Of a stretch of 64,000 nt of DNA, positions 1-8,524 are shown in pieces. The notes beneath the pieces are model-generated. The model was not told the origin of the DNA. It saw only the letters and a list, made by a program, of their open reading frames with translations, and ran no database searches. The DNA comes from Capnocytophaga bilenii. Lineage in GTDB: Bacteria; Bacteroidota; Bacteroidia; Flavobacteriales; Flavobacteriaceae. Made by a program: the position numbers and the translations under genes. The first letter of the stretch is position 1, and the number at the start of each line of letters is the position of its first letter. Location of the stretch: assembly GCF_017565765.1 (NCBI RefSeq), contig NZ_JAGDYP010000003.1, positions 124,001-188,000 on the forward strand. The letters run 5' to 3'.

Positions 1-66
1 CGAAGAAGGAAAATATATTAATGACCAATTAGCAAATTAGCAAATTGTCAAATTAACAATTCGAAA

Positions 67-639
67 ATGGTAACCAATATCAATCAGTTAGACCCTATTA
101 ACGGGCTTTATACCTACGCAGAATATCTGTTGTGGAAGTTTGAAGAGCGGGTAGAGCTTTTCAAAGGGAAGTTGTTTAAAATGGCTGCCCCTTCTATTGA
201 TCATCAGCGTATATCACGCAGGCTTACGCTATTGTTAGGCAATTATTTCATAGGAAAGCCTTGCGAGCTATTCACTGCTCCTTTTGATGTAGTACTTCCT
301 TCTAAAGAGGGCACAGATAATACTGTTTTACAACCCGATCTTTGTGTAGTATGTGATCCTGAGAAGCTGGCTGATGGCAAACGTTGCTATGGAGCCCCAG
401 ACTGGGTATTAGAAATTGTATCGCCTAGCAATGCCGAAAAAGAATTAAATAAAAAGTTAGCCCTTTACGAAGAGGCTCAAGTAGCCGAATATTGGGTAGT
501 GCGTCCTGAAGAAAAAGAGTTGGATAGGTTTGTGTTGCAAAACGGCAAATATACCGTCCTACGTCCGCTTTTTGCAGGGAGTGTAGTAAGTCCAGAGAAG
601 TTTCCTGAACTCCAAATAAATTTGAATGACATATTCTAA
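67..639 (+). CDS. Uma2 family (DUF820) putative endonuclease
   Basis: The 190-residue length and pattern fit the Uma2/DUF820 family, which has a PD-(D/E)XK nuclease fold; cellular role is not established for most members. Visible family marks are YTYAEYLLW near residues 16-24, a conserved QPD with D91, and LEIVSPS with E116, followed by a Lys/Tyr-rich segment and EYWVV. The ATG at 67 follows an AT-rich stretch of short repeats. The first eleven residues (MVTNINQLDP type) resemble those of the unrelated SDR gene at 2372, and the DNA shares 16 identical bases there, which is odd. The gene starts a + strand series with small gaps to the following genes. Substrate unknown. Confidence 0.85.
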   Translation: MVTNINQLDPINGLYTYAEYLLWKFEERVELFKGKLFKMAAPSIDHQRISRRLTLLLGNYFIGKPCELFTAPFDVVLPSKEGTDNTVLQPDLCVVCDPEKLADGKRCYGAPDWVLEIVSPSNAEKELNKKLALYEEAQVAEYWVVRPEEKELDRFVLQNGKYTVLRPLFAGSVVSPEKFPELQINLNDIF

Positions 640-652
640 TTCGCAAATTCTT

Positions 653-1489
653 ATGGATATTACTAAAGAACAAGTAGAGAATTTAATAGATGAGGTACTT
701 GAGCGTACAAGGCGTGAGGTGATTAGGTATGAGCTTTCGCCTGCTGAGGGCTTGCCTGTTACTGATAGCAAAGTGGGAGGAGTACCTTATATTCCTAAAG
801 GAGGCAGTTTGCCCAGAACTTCAGATGGCAAACCGCTGTTTATGATAGCGCAAATTAACTGCGAGCAGTTGCCCGAAAATAACTTTTATCCTAAAACAGG
901 GCTCTTGCAGTTTTGGATAAGAATCCCCGATAAAAAATATGTAGAGGAATACAACCAAGGACTTCGTAGTCGTTACGAAAGTGATGACCCCTTTGGCGAT
1001 GATAGCCGCAGGGTGTTGTATTACCCTACGCTTACTGAGGCAACTCCCTTTGAGAATTTTCAAGCAGAATATCATTTTTATGATGGGTGTATGCCTTTGA
1101 AAAAATCAAAAGAATTTGCTATGCACTTTACTAAAGATACCGAAGTGGTGAGCTCTCTGCTTTCGTGCTATCACCCTATTTTTATAGAAAAATGGAATGA
1201 AAAATTCGGTACCAATCTTCCTTTTTTGTATGGCTTATCTGATGAAGCCGATGAAGCCCTTGACGATTTTCTTCCTAACGGACAAGGAAACAAATTAGGG
1301 GGTTATGGAGAGGAAGCTGAGTATGGCAATTATTCTACTGAAGATTTCCGCACTTTCCCGCTATTGCAAATAGATTGTGATGATGAATTAGGCATAGACT
1401 GGGTAGAAGGGGTAGGGATTTTCCTTATTAAGGAAGAAGAACTTGCAGAATGTGATTTTACAGAGGTATATTACAATTTTCAGTTTTAA
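653..1489 (+). CDS. DUF1963 (YwqG-like) protein, copy 1
   Basis: A 278-residue protein of the DUF1963/YwqG family, inferred from the pattern GGVPYIPKG, KPLFMIAQINCEQLPEN, GLLQFWI, an internal NKLGGYGEEAE segment and a C-terminal LLQIDCDDELGIDW..G. Biochemical function of the family is unknown. An in-frame ATG lies upstream at 626 inside the end of the preceding gene, but the ATG at 653 gives a conventional start 14 bp past that stop. It is directly followed by a clear paralogue with the same core phrases, so this is a tandem duplication that has diverged. A third, truncated member sits at 34138. Confidence 0.8.
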   Translation: MDITKEQVENLIDEVLERTRREVIRYELSPAEGLPVTDSKVGGVPYIPKGGSLPRTSDGKPLFMIAQINCEQLPENNFYPKTGLLQFWIRIPDKKYVEEYNQGLRSRYESDDPFGDDSRRVLYYPTLTEATPFENFQAEYHFYDGCMPLKKSKEFAMHFTKDTEVVSSLLSCYHPIFIEKWNEKFGTNLPFLYGLSDEADEALDDFLPNGQGNKLGGYGEEAEYGNYSTEDFRTFPLLQIDCDDELGIDWVEGVGIFLIKEEELAECDFTEVYYNFQF

Positions 1490-1501
1490 AATATAGAGCT
1501 T

Positions 1502-2362
1502 ATGGGAATATGGCAATGGATAGAAAAAATATTTGGCGATGGTGAAGATGGATTGACAGAGAAGCAGCTAATAAGGCTGGAAAACTTTGCCGAAGCAGTA
1601 AAAACGGCAACGGCTCGTGAGGTAATACATATAGAGGCGCAGCCCTCTACCGATTTGGCAATTACCGATAGTAAGTTTGGGGGTGTTCCTTACTTGCCCC
1701 AAGGGGCAGCACTGCCTACAGCACGTAATGGCAAGCCGCTATTTATGTTGGCGCAAATCAATTGTGAGCAGTTGCCCGAAAATAGTATCTATCCTAAAAA
1801 AGGCTTGTTGCAAATATGGGTGGCTGCCAATGGCAAGTACTGCGGCAACCAATACAATCCTTATTCGCCCAATACACAACGCGTTATATATTATCCTACC
1901 TTAGATGAGGCTACAAACTACGATGATTTTAAGCAGCTATATCAGTTTGAAGGGAAACCTTTGCCTTTTGCCCCTACACAGGCGTATCGGCTAAGTTTTA
2001 ACAAAGGGGTTGATACATTCTCTTATGAAAACCTGCGCTTTAATCATTCATTGTTGCCCCTATGGCAAAAACACTTTGGTGAGCGAAGAGATCATTTTCG
2101 TCTTTTACCTGAAAGGGTAGAAGAAAAACTCAGAAAATTATTACCTCCCTCGCCGAGAGTACATCGTATAGGAGGCTATAGCGATGTAGAAGATATGGTT
2201 GAGGCTATAGACAACAATGGCTTGCCGAAAATACTATTACTGCGTATTGATACCGATGAAAAAATAGGCATTCATTGCAGAGATAACGATTCGGTGAATT
2301 TTCTTATAGGGAAAGAAGATTTTGAAGCTCTGGACTTTAGCAGGGTACAGCACTCTATTTAA
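1502..2362 (+). CDS. DUF1963 (YwqG-like) protein, copy 2
   Basis: A 286-residue paralogue of the preceding gene: it repeats GGVPYLPQG, KPLFMLAQINCEQLPEN, GLLQIWV, VIYYPTLDEAT and a C-terminal HRIGGYSD...LLLRIDTDEKIGIH..D. The N-terminal about 35 residues (MGIWQWIEKIFGDGEDGLTEKQ) are an extra amphipathic segment not found in copy 1. The start follows the previous stop by 12 bp, so the two are probably co-transcribed. Function unknown; family assignment rests on shared motifs only. Confidence 0.8.
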   Translation: MGIWQWIEKIFGDGEDGLTEKQLIRLENFAEAVKTATAREVIHIEAQPSTDLAITDSKFGGVPYLPQGAALPTARNGKPLFMLAQINCEQLPENSIYPKKGLLQIWVAANGKYCGNQYNPYSPNTQRVIYYPTLDEATNYDDFKQLYQFEGKPLPFAPTQAYRLSFNKGVDTFSYENLRFNHSLLPLWQKHFGERRDHFRLLPERVEEKLRKLLPPSPRVHRIGGYSDVEDMVEAIDNNGLPKILLLRIDTDEKIGIHCRDNDSVNFLIGKEDFEALDFSRVQHSI

Positions 2363-2371
2363 AACAAACCT

Positions 2372-3205
2372 ATGGCAATAACCAATAGCAATCAGTTAGA
2401 CCCTAAAGTAGTGCTTATTACAGGGGCGACTTCGGGTATAGGTAAAGAAACCGCCCTATTGCTCGCCGCCAAAGGGTATTTGGTATACGGCACAGCTCGC
2501 AATATCAACGATAAAAACTTGCCTTTTCGCCTATTACCTATGGATGTGCGCAACGAAACATCTATCAAAGAAGCGGTACAGCAAATCCTTAGCGAAGCAG
2601 GGCGTATTGATATCCTCATCAACAATGCAGGGGTAGGTATTACAGGTGCGGTAGAAGAGCTCCCCGCCGAGCAACTGCACAACGTTTTTGCTACCAACCT
2701 TTACGGCGCAATCGCAGTCATACAACAGGTACTACCTACAATGCGAACGCAAAAAAGCGGACGTATCATCAACATTGCCTCTATTGCAGGCTATATGGGC
2801 TTACCTTTTAGAGGTGCTTACTCTGCCAGCAAAGGAGCATTATTACTGATGACCGAAGCCTTGCGTATGGAGGTAAAAGCCTTTGGTATAGAGGTATGCA
2901 CTATTTCCCCCGGTGATTATGCTACCGATATTGCCTCACGCCGTTATCACGCCCCCGTAAAGAGCGATTCGCCTTATGCTGAGGTGTATGACAAGCAGCT
3001 TCGCCTAATGAACGAGCACGTAGATAGTGGGGGCGACCCTAAAGAAATGGCAGAAAAAATACTAAAAGTAATACAAACCAAGCACCCCAAAGTGCATTAT
3101 AAGCAAGGTAGTTTCTTGCAGAAATTTTCAATAGTCCTCAAACGACTTTTACCCAGCAAACGCTACGAGCAAATGCTGATGAAACACTATCAATTAGCAG
3201 ATTAA
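2372..3205 (+). CDS. SDR family oxidoreductase
   Basis: A classical short-chain dehydrogenase/reductase of 277 residues using NAD(P)H. The cofactor glycine motif is TGATSGIG near residues 18-25, the structural motif is NNAG near 84-87, and the catalytic Ser/Tyr/Lys are in IASIAGYMG and YSASKG. The C-terminal tail ([19 protein letters not shown]) is basic and resembles the ends of short-chain reductases that act on lipids or sugars, but the substrate cannot be read from sequence. The Rossmann fold starts only at residue 12; the preceding [11 protein letters not shown] leader resembles the start of the Uma2 gene at 67. It is 9 bp after the DUF1963 gene and 13 bp before the aldolase. Confidence 0.88.
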   Translation: MAITNSNQLDPKVVLITGATSGIGKETALLLAAKGYLVYGTARNINDKNLPFRLLPMDVRNETSIKEAVQQILSEAGRIDILINNAGVGITGAVEELPAEQLHNVFATNLYGAIAVIQQVLPTMRTQKSGRIINIASIAGYMGLPFRGAYSASKGALLLMTEALRMEVKAFGIEVCTISPGDYATDIASRRYHAPVKSDSPYAEVYDKQLRLMNEHVDSGGDPKEMAEKILKVIQTKHPKVHYKQGSFLQKFSIVLKRLLPSKRYEQMLMKHYQLAD

Positions 3206-3218
3206 AAACCTAAGTAAT

Positions 3219-3872
3219 ATGAAATTTTTTATAGATACAGCGAACTTATCGCAAATTCAAGAAGCTCAAGATTTGGGCGTATTAGACGGGGTTACTACCA
3301 ACCCTTCATTGATGGCTAAAGAAGGCATCACGGGCAAAGAGGCAATACTGAAACACTACACCGACATCTGTACCATTGTAGAAGGTGATGTTTCTGCCGA
3401 AGTAATTGCCACCGATTTTGAGGGTATTGTGTGCGAAGGCGAAGAGCTTGCCGCCCTTCACCCGCAGATTGTAGTGAAAGTGCCAATGATAAAAGACGGT
3501 ATCAAAGCTATCAAATATTTTACCGACAAAGGGATACGCACCAATTGTACGCTCGTATTCTCGGCAGGTCAGGCGCTTTTGGCTGCCAAAGCAGGTGCTA
3601 CTTATGTATCGCCTTTTATAGGTAGGCTTGATGATATTTCGGCAGACGGACTTTCCCTTATAGAAGAAATACGCCTGATTTACGACAATTATAATTTTGA
3701 AACGCAGATATTGGCAGCCTCAGTACGCCATACGATGCACATTATCGAATGCGCCAAAATAGGAGCTGATGTGATTACCGCCCCTCTTTCGGCTATTACA
3801 GGGCTATTAAAACACCCCCTTACCGATAGCGGCTTAGCACAGTTTTTAGCCGACGCCAAGAAATTAGGATAA
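3219..3872 (+). CDS. fsa: Fructose-6-phosphate aldolase / transaldolase-like
   Basis: A 217-residue class I aldolase of the small transaldolase (TalC/Fsa) subfamily, about the usual 215-220 residues. [16 protein letters not shown] and [14 protein letters not shown] mark the N-terminal strand and substrate loop; the Schiff-base lysine is in IVVKVPM near residue 86, and [20 protein letters not shown] and [11 protein letters not shown] are the conserved barrel strands. It would either cleave fructose 6-phosphate to dihydroxyacetone and glyceraldehyde 3-phosphate or act as transaldolase in the pentose phosphate pathway; sequence alone does not separate the two. Confidence 0.9.
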   Translation: MKFFIDTANLSQIQEAQDLGVLDGVTTNPSLMAKEGITGKEAILKHYTDICTIVEGDVSAEVIATDFEGIVCEGEELAALHPQIVVKVPMIKDGIKAIKYFTDKGIRTNCTLVFSAGQALLAAKAGATYVSPFIGRLDDISADGLSLIEEIRLIYDNYNFETQILAASVRHTMHIIECAKIGADVITAPLSAITGLLKHPLTDSGLAQFLADAKKLG

Positions 3873-3887
3873 CAATATTAAAGCACT

Positions 3888-4628
3888 ATGACTGCAAAAA
3901 GAAAAATCCAAGAACTGAACGACCATTTGCAGGCGTTCCCCAAAGCGGAAGACATCTTTGTAAAAGAACAACCGTGGCTCAAAAATCATTTTTTGCCCCT
4001 GATGAGTATCGATTTAGCTGAAATCAATCCTGATTGGGCAGGGCAAAAGGTATATATGCTGTGTCCCTTTGAAGGGAATCAAAGTTGTATAGGAGGGAAA
4101 ACCACTGAGTACCACAACGAATATACTGCGCCTAACTGGCTGGCTTTCCGCCTGACTAACGATAATAAGTTTCAGTTCCTCGGAGAGGAAGGATATTTTG
4201 AACGAACCGCTATTCACCACTGGGATTTTGACTCCGAAGAAGAAAAGGAACTACAAGAAATGCAGAAAGGATATGAGAAAAACAAAATTAATTTTGAGAA
4301 ATATGGTTTATTAGTGAGTTTACAATATCCTGAATACAATGGGAAACCTAACTTTACTAAATTTTTAGATCATTTGGGAGGAGATATTCTGAGCGGAAAT
4401 TGGCAAGGAGCTATTGATTATGACCAATATCCAAAGGCTTTTGATATGAAATTAGAGTATGAAAACCAATCTTCTCCTGATTGGATTAAAATTTCATACC
4501 AAGGAAACCCTTTTTATTTTATTGCAGATACAGCAAGTTATGATTGGTGTAAGGGGCATATAGATGGTATCATTATGCTTTACGAGCCTGTAAGCCGTAT
4601 CGTGCTATATACTTTTGATTATTCGTAA
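3888..4628 (+). CDS. Hypothetical protein
   Basis: A 246-residue soluble protein that I do not recognise. It has no signal peptide or membrane segment, is rich in aromatic residues, and contains WDFDSEEEKELQEMQKGYEKN as a charged helix in the middle and FYFIADTASYDWCKGHIDGI near the end. The start follows the aldolase stop by 15 bp, so it probably ends the same transcript. Codon use and composition become AT-richer in the second half. Confidence 0.7.
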   Translation: MTAKRKIQELNDHLQAFPKAEDIFVKEQPWLKNHFLPLMSIDLAEINPDWAGQKVYMLCPFEGNQSCIGGKTTEYHNEYTAPNWLAFRLTNDNKFQFLGEEGYFERTAIHHWDFDSEEEKELQEMQKGYEKNKINFEKYGLLVSLQYPEYNGKPNFTKFLDHLGGDILSGNWQGAIDYDQYPKAFDMKLEYENQSSPDWIKISYQGNPFYFIADTASYDWCKGHIDGIIMLYEPVSRIVLYTFDYS

Positions 4629-4711
4629 CATCGCTTTTGTGGTATGTGTGAATAGCAATTCGCCCAGCTTTTAAAGTTTCTAATTCCTCTATAATCAAAT
4701 GAAAAACAGCT
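4629..4711 (+). other. Short intergenic gap before gene relic
   Basis: Nothing coding is seen here. It forms part of a 405-base stretch without an intact gene (4629-5033) that holds a frameshifted small gene and a dispersed repeat, listed separately. Confidence 0.4.
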
Positions 4712-4862
4712 ATGAAAAAGGAAGAAGTTAAAAAAGATATATTAAAAAAAACTTTTAAAAGGTTTAGACCTTGCTTACGAGCGAATGATTGCCGAAAAAC
4801 GCAAGAATAACCAAAAGATTGTGGTGCGCCGCGAAGGTAAAATCGTAACCATCAACCCATAG
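4712..4862 (+). pseudogene. Frameshifted copy of the 50-aa zeta-partner gene
   Basis: Reading from the ATG at 4712 gives MKKEEVKKDILKK, then the frame shifts in a run of eight A residues; in the next frame the sequence continues as LLKGLDLAYERMIAEKRKN and QKIVVRREGKIVTINP before TAG. This matches, almost residue for residue, the intact 50-aa gene on the minus strand at 61892-62044, which overlaps a zeta-type kinase. Here no kinase gene is adjacent, so this looks like an orphan, degraded partner gene. A poly-A indel is also compatible with sequencing error or phase variation. Confidence 0.7.
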
Positions 4863-4900
4863 TTGAACAATCTTTTTACAATTTCCTTAATAGCTATCTT

Positions 4901-4985
4901 CACCGAAGGATGAGCGAAGGATCACCGAAGGATCACCGAAGGATGAGCGAAGGAAAGTCGGCGAGCTGGCGCAGCCAAGTATGTG
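4901..4985 (+). repeat. Dispersed repeat with GCGAAGGAT units
   Basis: Four short tandem units of the form (c)gaaggatgag / gaaggatcac are followed by a stretch (gaaagtcggcgagctggcgc then agcc) that recurs at 63381-63433. Both copies lie in an intergenic region near a zeta-partner gene or its relic. Function unknown; the GC-rich arms could fold. Confidence 0.7.
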
Positions 4986-5033
4986 TCCCTGAAAAATTAA
5001 TTTTCTAATACCTTCTAATAATATACGACTAAT

Positions 5034-8000
5034 ATGAACTATAACCACAAAGAAATAGAAGCCTTTTGGCAAAAATATTGGGCTGATAATCACACTTTCA
5101 ACGCCCAAAACGATAGTACAAAACCTAAGTACTACGTGCTTGATATGTTTCCTTACCCCTCTGGGGCGGGCTTACACGTAGGGCATCCGCTGGGCTATAT
5201 TGCCAGCGATATTGTGGCGCGCTACAAACGCCATAAGGGCTTCAACGTATTGCACCCTCAAGGGTACGACAGCTTCGGGTTGCCAGCCGAGCAATATGCT
5301 ATACAAACAGGTCAGCACCCAGCGGTTACTACGGCACAGAACATTGCGCGCTATCGCGAGCAGCTTGATAAAATAGGCTTTTCATTTGATTGGAGTCGTG
5401 AGGTAAAAACTTCAGACCCCGACTATTATCGCCATACCCAGTGGATATTCATACAATTGTTCAACTCGTGGTATAACAACGAAACTGACAAAGCAGAACC
5501 TATAGAAACACTTATCGCTCTCTTTGAAAAACAAGGCAACAGCAAGGTAAATGCTGCTTGTGATGACGACACCCCCACCTTCACTGCTGAAGAGTGGCGT
5601 GCTTTTTCATCAGAACAGCAACAACAAATCCTCCTCAAATACCGACTTACCTACTTGGCAGAAACCGAAGTGAATTGGTGTCCTGCCTTAGGTACTGTAC
5701 TTGCCAACGATGAAATCGTAAATGGCGTATCGGAGCGCGGTGGTCATCCTGTAATTCGCAAGAAGATGACCCAATGGAGTATGCGCATTACGGCTTATGC
5801 TGAACGCCTCTTGCAGGGTTTGGATAGCATTGATTGGAGTGAGAGTATTAAGGAAAGTCAGAAGAATTGGATAGGGAAGTCGGTGGGAGCTGAGATTGTC
5901 CTCCCCCTAGCCCCCTCCAAAGGAGGGGGAACTGTGGCGCGTAATAGCAGCGGTTTTATAGAAGAAGACCAAGTAGGGAGAACTGCTACGTGTAAGAGCG
6001 ATAGACCTTACTTTATGACAGGAGGAAATAATGCATATAGACTTATAGAAGAAGCTAAACGTATGCGAAAAGAACCTACTGAAGCAGAAGCAGCTTTGTG
6101 GGAACTTTTGCGTGATAAAAAATTAGGAGATAAGTTTAGGAGACAGCATTTAATAGATGATTTTATTGTTGATTTTGTTTGTCTTTCTAAGAATTTAGTT
6201 ATTGAAGTAGACGGAGGCTATCATAATGAGCTTACTCAAAAAGAATATGACGAACAGCGTACATTGTTCCTTAATGAAAAGGGATTTAGAGTAATTCGCT
6301 TTACTAATGAAGAAGTTCTTGGTAATACAGAAGCTGTTTTAAAAGAAATAAAAAAAGAGTTAATCCTCCCCCTAGCCCCCTCCTTTGGAGGGGGAACTGT
6401 GGCGCGTAATAGCGATAATATTAATACAACGTCTCCCCTCTCCTTAGGAGAGGGGCAGGGGGTGAGGATTTTCACTACTCGCCCTGACACGCTTTTTGGG
6501 GTTACTTACCTTACTTTGGCTCCTGAGCATCCTTTAGTGCCTCTTATTACTACTGAGGAACAACGTGCTGAGGTAGAGGCTTATATCGCAGCTACTGCCA
6601 AACGCTCGGAGCGCGACCGTATGGCGGATACCAAAACCGTATCAGGGGCTTTTACGGGGGCGTATGCTCTGCACCCGCTTACGGGTAAGGAGCTTCCTAT
6701 CTGGATAGGCGATTATGTATTGGCAAGCTATGGTACGGGGGCTGTTATGGCTGTACCTGCTGGCGATGACCGTGATTATGCCTTTGCTAAACACTTCAAA
6801 GGGGCGAAGGGTATGCCTGAACCTATCAACATTTTCAATAAAGATATTTCAGAAAATGCCTTTACTGACAAAGAAGGTATGACTTACCAAAACTCTGATA
6901 TTCTCAATGGTTGTACTAATTTTGGCGAAGCGGTTACCAAAGTATTGGCAGCCTTAGAAGCCAAAGGCGCAGGCAAAGCCAAAGTGAATTATCGCCTTCG
7001 CGATGCTGTCTTCTCACGTCAGCGTTATTGGGGCGAACCTTTCCCAGTATACTATGAAAACGGCTTGCCACAGATGATAGGCGAGGAGCACCTACCTATT
7101 CACCTGCCCGAAGTAGAGAAATATCTTCCTACCGAAGAGGGCAATCCGCCGCTGGGCAACGCTACCTCTTGGGCGTGGGATACTGCAAGCCATAAGGTAG
7201 TGAGCAACGAACTTATTGATAACCAAACGATATTCCCGTTAGAATTGAATACTATGCCAGGTTGGGCGGGCTCTTCGTGGTATTGGTTGGAATATATGAT
7301 GGAAAAAGGTGACCGCGCTGTTTTCCCTACCAAAGCTGTAGTAGATTACTGGCAAAACGTAGACCTTTACGTAGGGGGTAGCGAACACGCCACAGGGCAT
7401 TTGTTATACTCTCGTTTCTGGAACAAATTCCTCAAAGACCGCGGTTTTGCTCCTACTGAAGAACCTTTCAAAAAACTGATTAATCAGGGTATGATATTGG
7501 GTATGAGTGCCTTTGCGTATCGCTTAGAAGGTACTAACACTTTTGTATCTAAGAATCAAATAAAAGGGCAATCGGTACAACCTATTCACGTAGATGTTTC
7601 TCTCCTCAAAGATACTTCTGATGAGTTAGACATTGAGAAATTCAAGGCGTGGCGTAAAGAATTTGCTGATGCTGAGTTTATTTTAGAAGATGGGACATTC
7701 CTCCCCCCAACCCCCTCCAAAGGAGAGGGGAGCTTTCTTACAGGGCGCGAAGTCGAAAAGATGTCGAAATCTAAATACAATGTGGTAAACCCTGATGATA
7801 TTTGCGAACAATATGGTGCTGATACTTTGCGCCTTTACGAAATGTTCTTAGGTCCGTTGGAACAAGCAAAACCTTGGAACACAGCAGGTATTTCGGGGGT
7901 ATATAATTTCTTGCGCAAGCTATGGCGTTTGTATTTTGGTGATAACAGCTGGCAAGTAACCGATGAAGCCCCTACGCCCGAAATGCTCAAAGCACTGCAT

Positions 8001-8438
8001 AAAACTATCAAAAAAGTAAATGAAGATATTGAGAATTTCTCCTTCAATACCTCGGTGAGTCAGTTTATGATATGCGTGAATGAGCTGTCATCGCTAAAAT
8101 GCCACCATAGAGACGTTTTAGCGCCTCTTTCGGTACTGGTAGCACCTTTTGCTCCACATATCGCTGAAGAGCTTTGGAAAAGGCTTGGAAACAGCGAAAG
8201 CGTAGCCTATGCGCCTTATCCGGTACACGAGGATAGGTATTTGCAAGAAGACAGCAAGGAGTACCCTGTATCATTCAACGGCAAAGTACGTTTCAAACGC
8301 GCTTTTGCAACCACAATGACTCCTGCCGAAATAGAACAAGCTATTCTCGCCGACCCTCAAACAGCAGAACAACTACAAGGCAACGCTCCTAAAAAGGTGA
8401 TTGTAGTGCCTAATAGGATTATCAATATTGTGATGTAG
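5034..8438 (+). CDS. leuS: Leucyl-tRNA synthetase with in-frame DUF559 insertion
   Basis: Charges tRNA-Leu with leucine and edits mischarged tRNA through its CP1 domain. HVGH at residues 48-51 and KMSKS at 909-913 are the class I signature motifs; VNWCPALGTVL, the editing-domain TTRPDT at 481-486, the WAGSSWYWLEYM segment and a C-terminal anticodon domain (FNTSVSQFM, APFAPHIAEELW) are all present. At 1134 residues it is about 190 longer than expected. The excess is residues 290-478, inserted between GAEIV and IFTTRPDT at the base of the CP1 domain: hairpin-repeat translation, a complete DUF559 nuclease-like domain (about 328-443), then two more repeats. A further repeat-derived LPPTPSKGEGS lies about 10 residues before KMSKS. 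The frame stays open throughout, so the enzyme is presumably functional with surface insertions, since no second leuS is visible. Confidence 0.93.
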   Translation: MNYNHKEIEAFWQKYWADNHTFNAQNDSTKPKYYVLDMFPYPSGAGLHVGHPLGYIASDIVARYKRHKGFNVLHPQGYDSFGLPAEQYAIQTGQHPAVTTAQNIARYREQLDKIGFSFDWSREVKTSDPDYYRHTQWIFIQLFNSWYNNETDKAEPIETLIALFEKQGNSKVNAACDDDTPTFTAEEWRAFSSEQQQQILLKYRLTYLAETEVNWCPALGTVLANDEIVNGVSERGGHPVIRKKMTQWSMRITAYAERLLQGLDSIDWSESIKESQKNWIGKSVGAEIVLPLAPSKGGGTVARNSSGFIEEDQVGRTATCKSDRPYFMTGGNNAYRLIEEAKRMRKEPTEAEAALWELLRDKKLGDKFRRQHLIDDFIVDFVCLSKNLVIEVDGGYHNELTQKEYDEQRTLFLNEKGFRVIRFTNEEVLGNTEAVLKEIKKELILPLAPSFGGGTVARNSDNINTTSPLSLGEGQGVRIFTTRPDTLFGVTYLTLAPEHPLVPLITTEEQRAEVEAYIAATAKRSERDRMADTKTVSGAFTGAYALHPLTGKELPIWIGDYVLASYGTGAVMAVPAGDDRDYAFAKHFKGAKGMPEPINIFNKDISENAFTDKEGMTYQNSDILNGCTNFGEAVTKVLAALEAKGAGKAKVNYRLRDAVFSRQRYWGEPFPVYYENGLPQMIGEEHLPIHLPEVEKYLPTEEGNPPLGNATSWAWDTASHKVVSNELIDNQTIFPLELNTMPGWAGSSWYWLEYMMEKGDRAVFPTKAVVDYWQNVDLYVGGSEHATGHLLYSRFWNKFLKDRGFAPTEEPFKKLINQGMILGMSAFAYRLEGTNTFVSKNQIKGQSVQPIHVDVSLLKDTSDELDIEKFKAWRKEFADAEFILEDGTFLPPTPSKGEGSFLTGREVEKMSKSKYNVVNPDDICEQYGADTLRLYEMFLGPLEQAKPWNTAGISGVYNFLRKLWRLYFGDNSWQVTDEAPTPEMLKALHKTIKKVNEDIENFSFNTSVSQFMICVNELSSLKCHHRDVLAPLSVLVAPFAPHIAEELWKRLGNSESVAYAPYPVHEDRYLQEDSKEYPVSFNGKVRFKRAFATTMTPAEIEQAILADPQTAEQLQGNAPKKVIVVPNRIINIVM
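5899..5948 (+). repeat. Hairpin repeat, left copy of DUF559 cassette
   Basis: GC-rich inverted repeat with arms of the type ccccctcc-aaa-ggaggggg followed by the constant tail aactgtggcgcgtaatagc. Differs from the right copy at 6364-6413 only in the loop (aaa instead of ttt). Translated in leuS as LPLAPSKGGGTVARNS. Confidence 0.88.
6364..6413 (+). repeat. Hairpin repeat, right copy of DUF559 cassette
   Basis: Second copy of the 50-bp repeat, same orientation as the left one, loop ttt. Translated as LPLAPSFGGGTVARNS. The loop is the reverse complement of the left copy's, as if the stem-loop had been inverted during copying. Confidence 0.88.
6432..6467 (+). repeat. Hairpin repeat of second subtype in leuS
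   Basis: Palindromic ctcccctctcc-tta-ggagaggggcag followed by ggggtgagg; translated as SPLSLGEGQGVR. The same subtype, with its trailing gggggtgagga, occurs outside genes at 59378 and 61252. Confidence 0.75.
7699..7732 (+). repeat. In-frame hairpin repeat before KMSKS of leuS
   Basis: Copy of the ccccctcc-aaa-ggagaggg hairpin translated as LPPTPSKGEGS. It sits about 25 bases before the codons for GREVEKMSKSKYN, so it lengthens a loop next to the catalytic KMSKS motif without breaking the frame. Confidence 0.78.
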
Positions 8439-8468
8439 AAAATATTATAAAAATATTTTGAAAGAGAA

Positions 8469-8501
8469 TTGATAATTAATGATTAAAATTTTCTATTTTT
8501 G
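8469..8501 (+). promoter_or_regulatory. Bacteroidota-type promoter of the GHKL gene
   Basis: TTG at 8469-8471 and TATTTTTG at 8494-8501 fit the TTG...TAnnTTTG consensus with a slightly long 22-base spacer; transcription would start shortly before the ATG at 8525. It gives the defence-like gene its own promoter, separate from leuS. Confidence 0.5.
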
Positions 8502-8524
8502 CAAAATCAAAAATTAATATATTT

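Larger units (their letters stand above)
5899..6467 (+). mobile_element. DUF559-hairpin cassette inserted in leuS
   Basis: A cassette that is in frame with the host gene. It begins with a 50-bp repeat, carries an open DUF559 domain starting at an internal ATG (6015), ends with a second copy of the same repeat (6364-6413) and then a different hairpin (6432-6467). The nuclease-like core shows LWELLRDKKLGDKFRRQH, DFIVDF, LVIEVDGGYHN with E391 and D393 of the fusion protein, and GFRVIRFTNEEV, the Vsr-like PD-(D/E)XK pattern of DUF559. DUF559 is normally a free protein of about 110-130 residues, so this is a whole gene nested in another. Its own translation from 6015 or activity as a fused domain are both possible. 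Confidence 0.85.

Noticed and set aside
2-40. Tail of an upstream gene (EEGKYINDQLAN then TAG)
   Set aside because: Only 12 codons are visible at the window edge and other frames are also open; not enough to call.
5899-6467. Intein in leuS
   Set aside because: No Cys/Ser at the left junction, no C-terminal His-Asn, no splicing-block motifs; the content is a DUF559 domain between palindromes.
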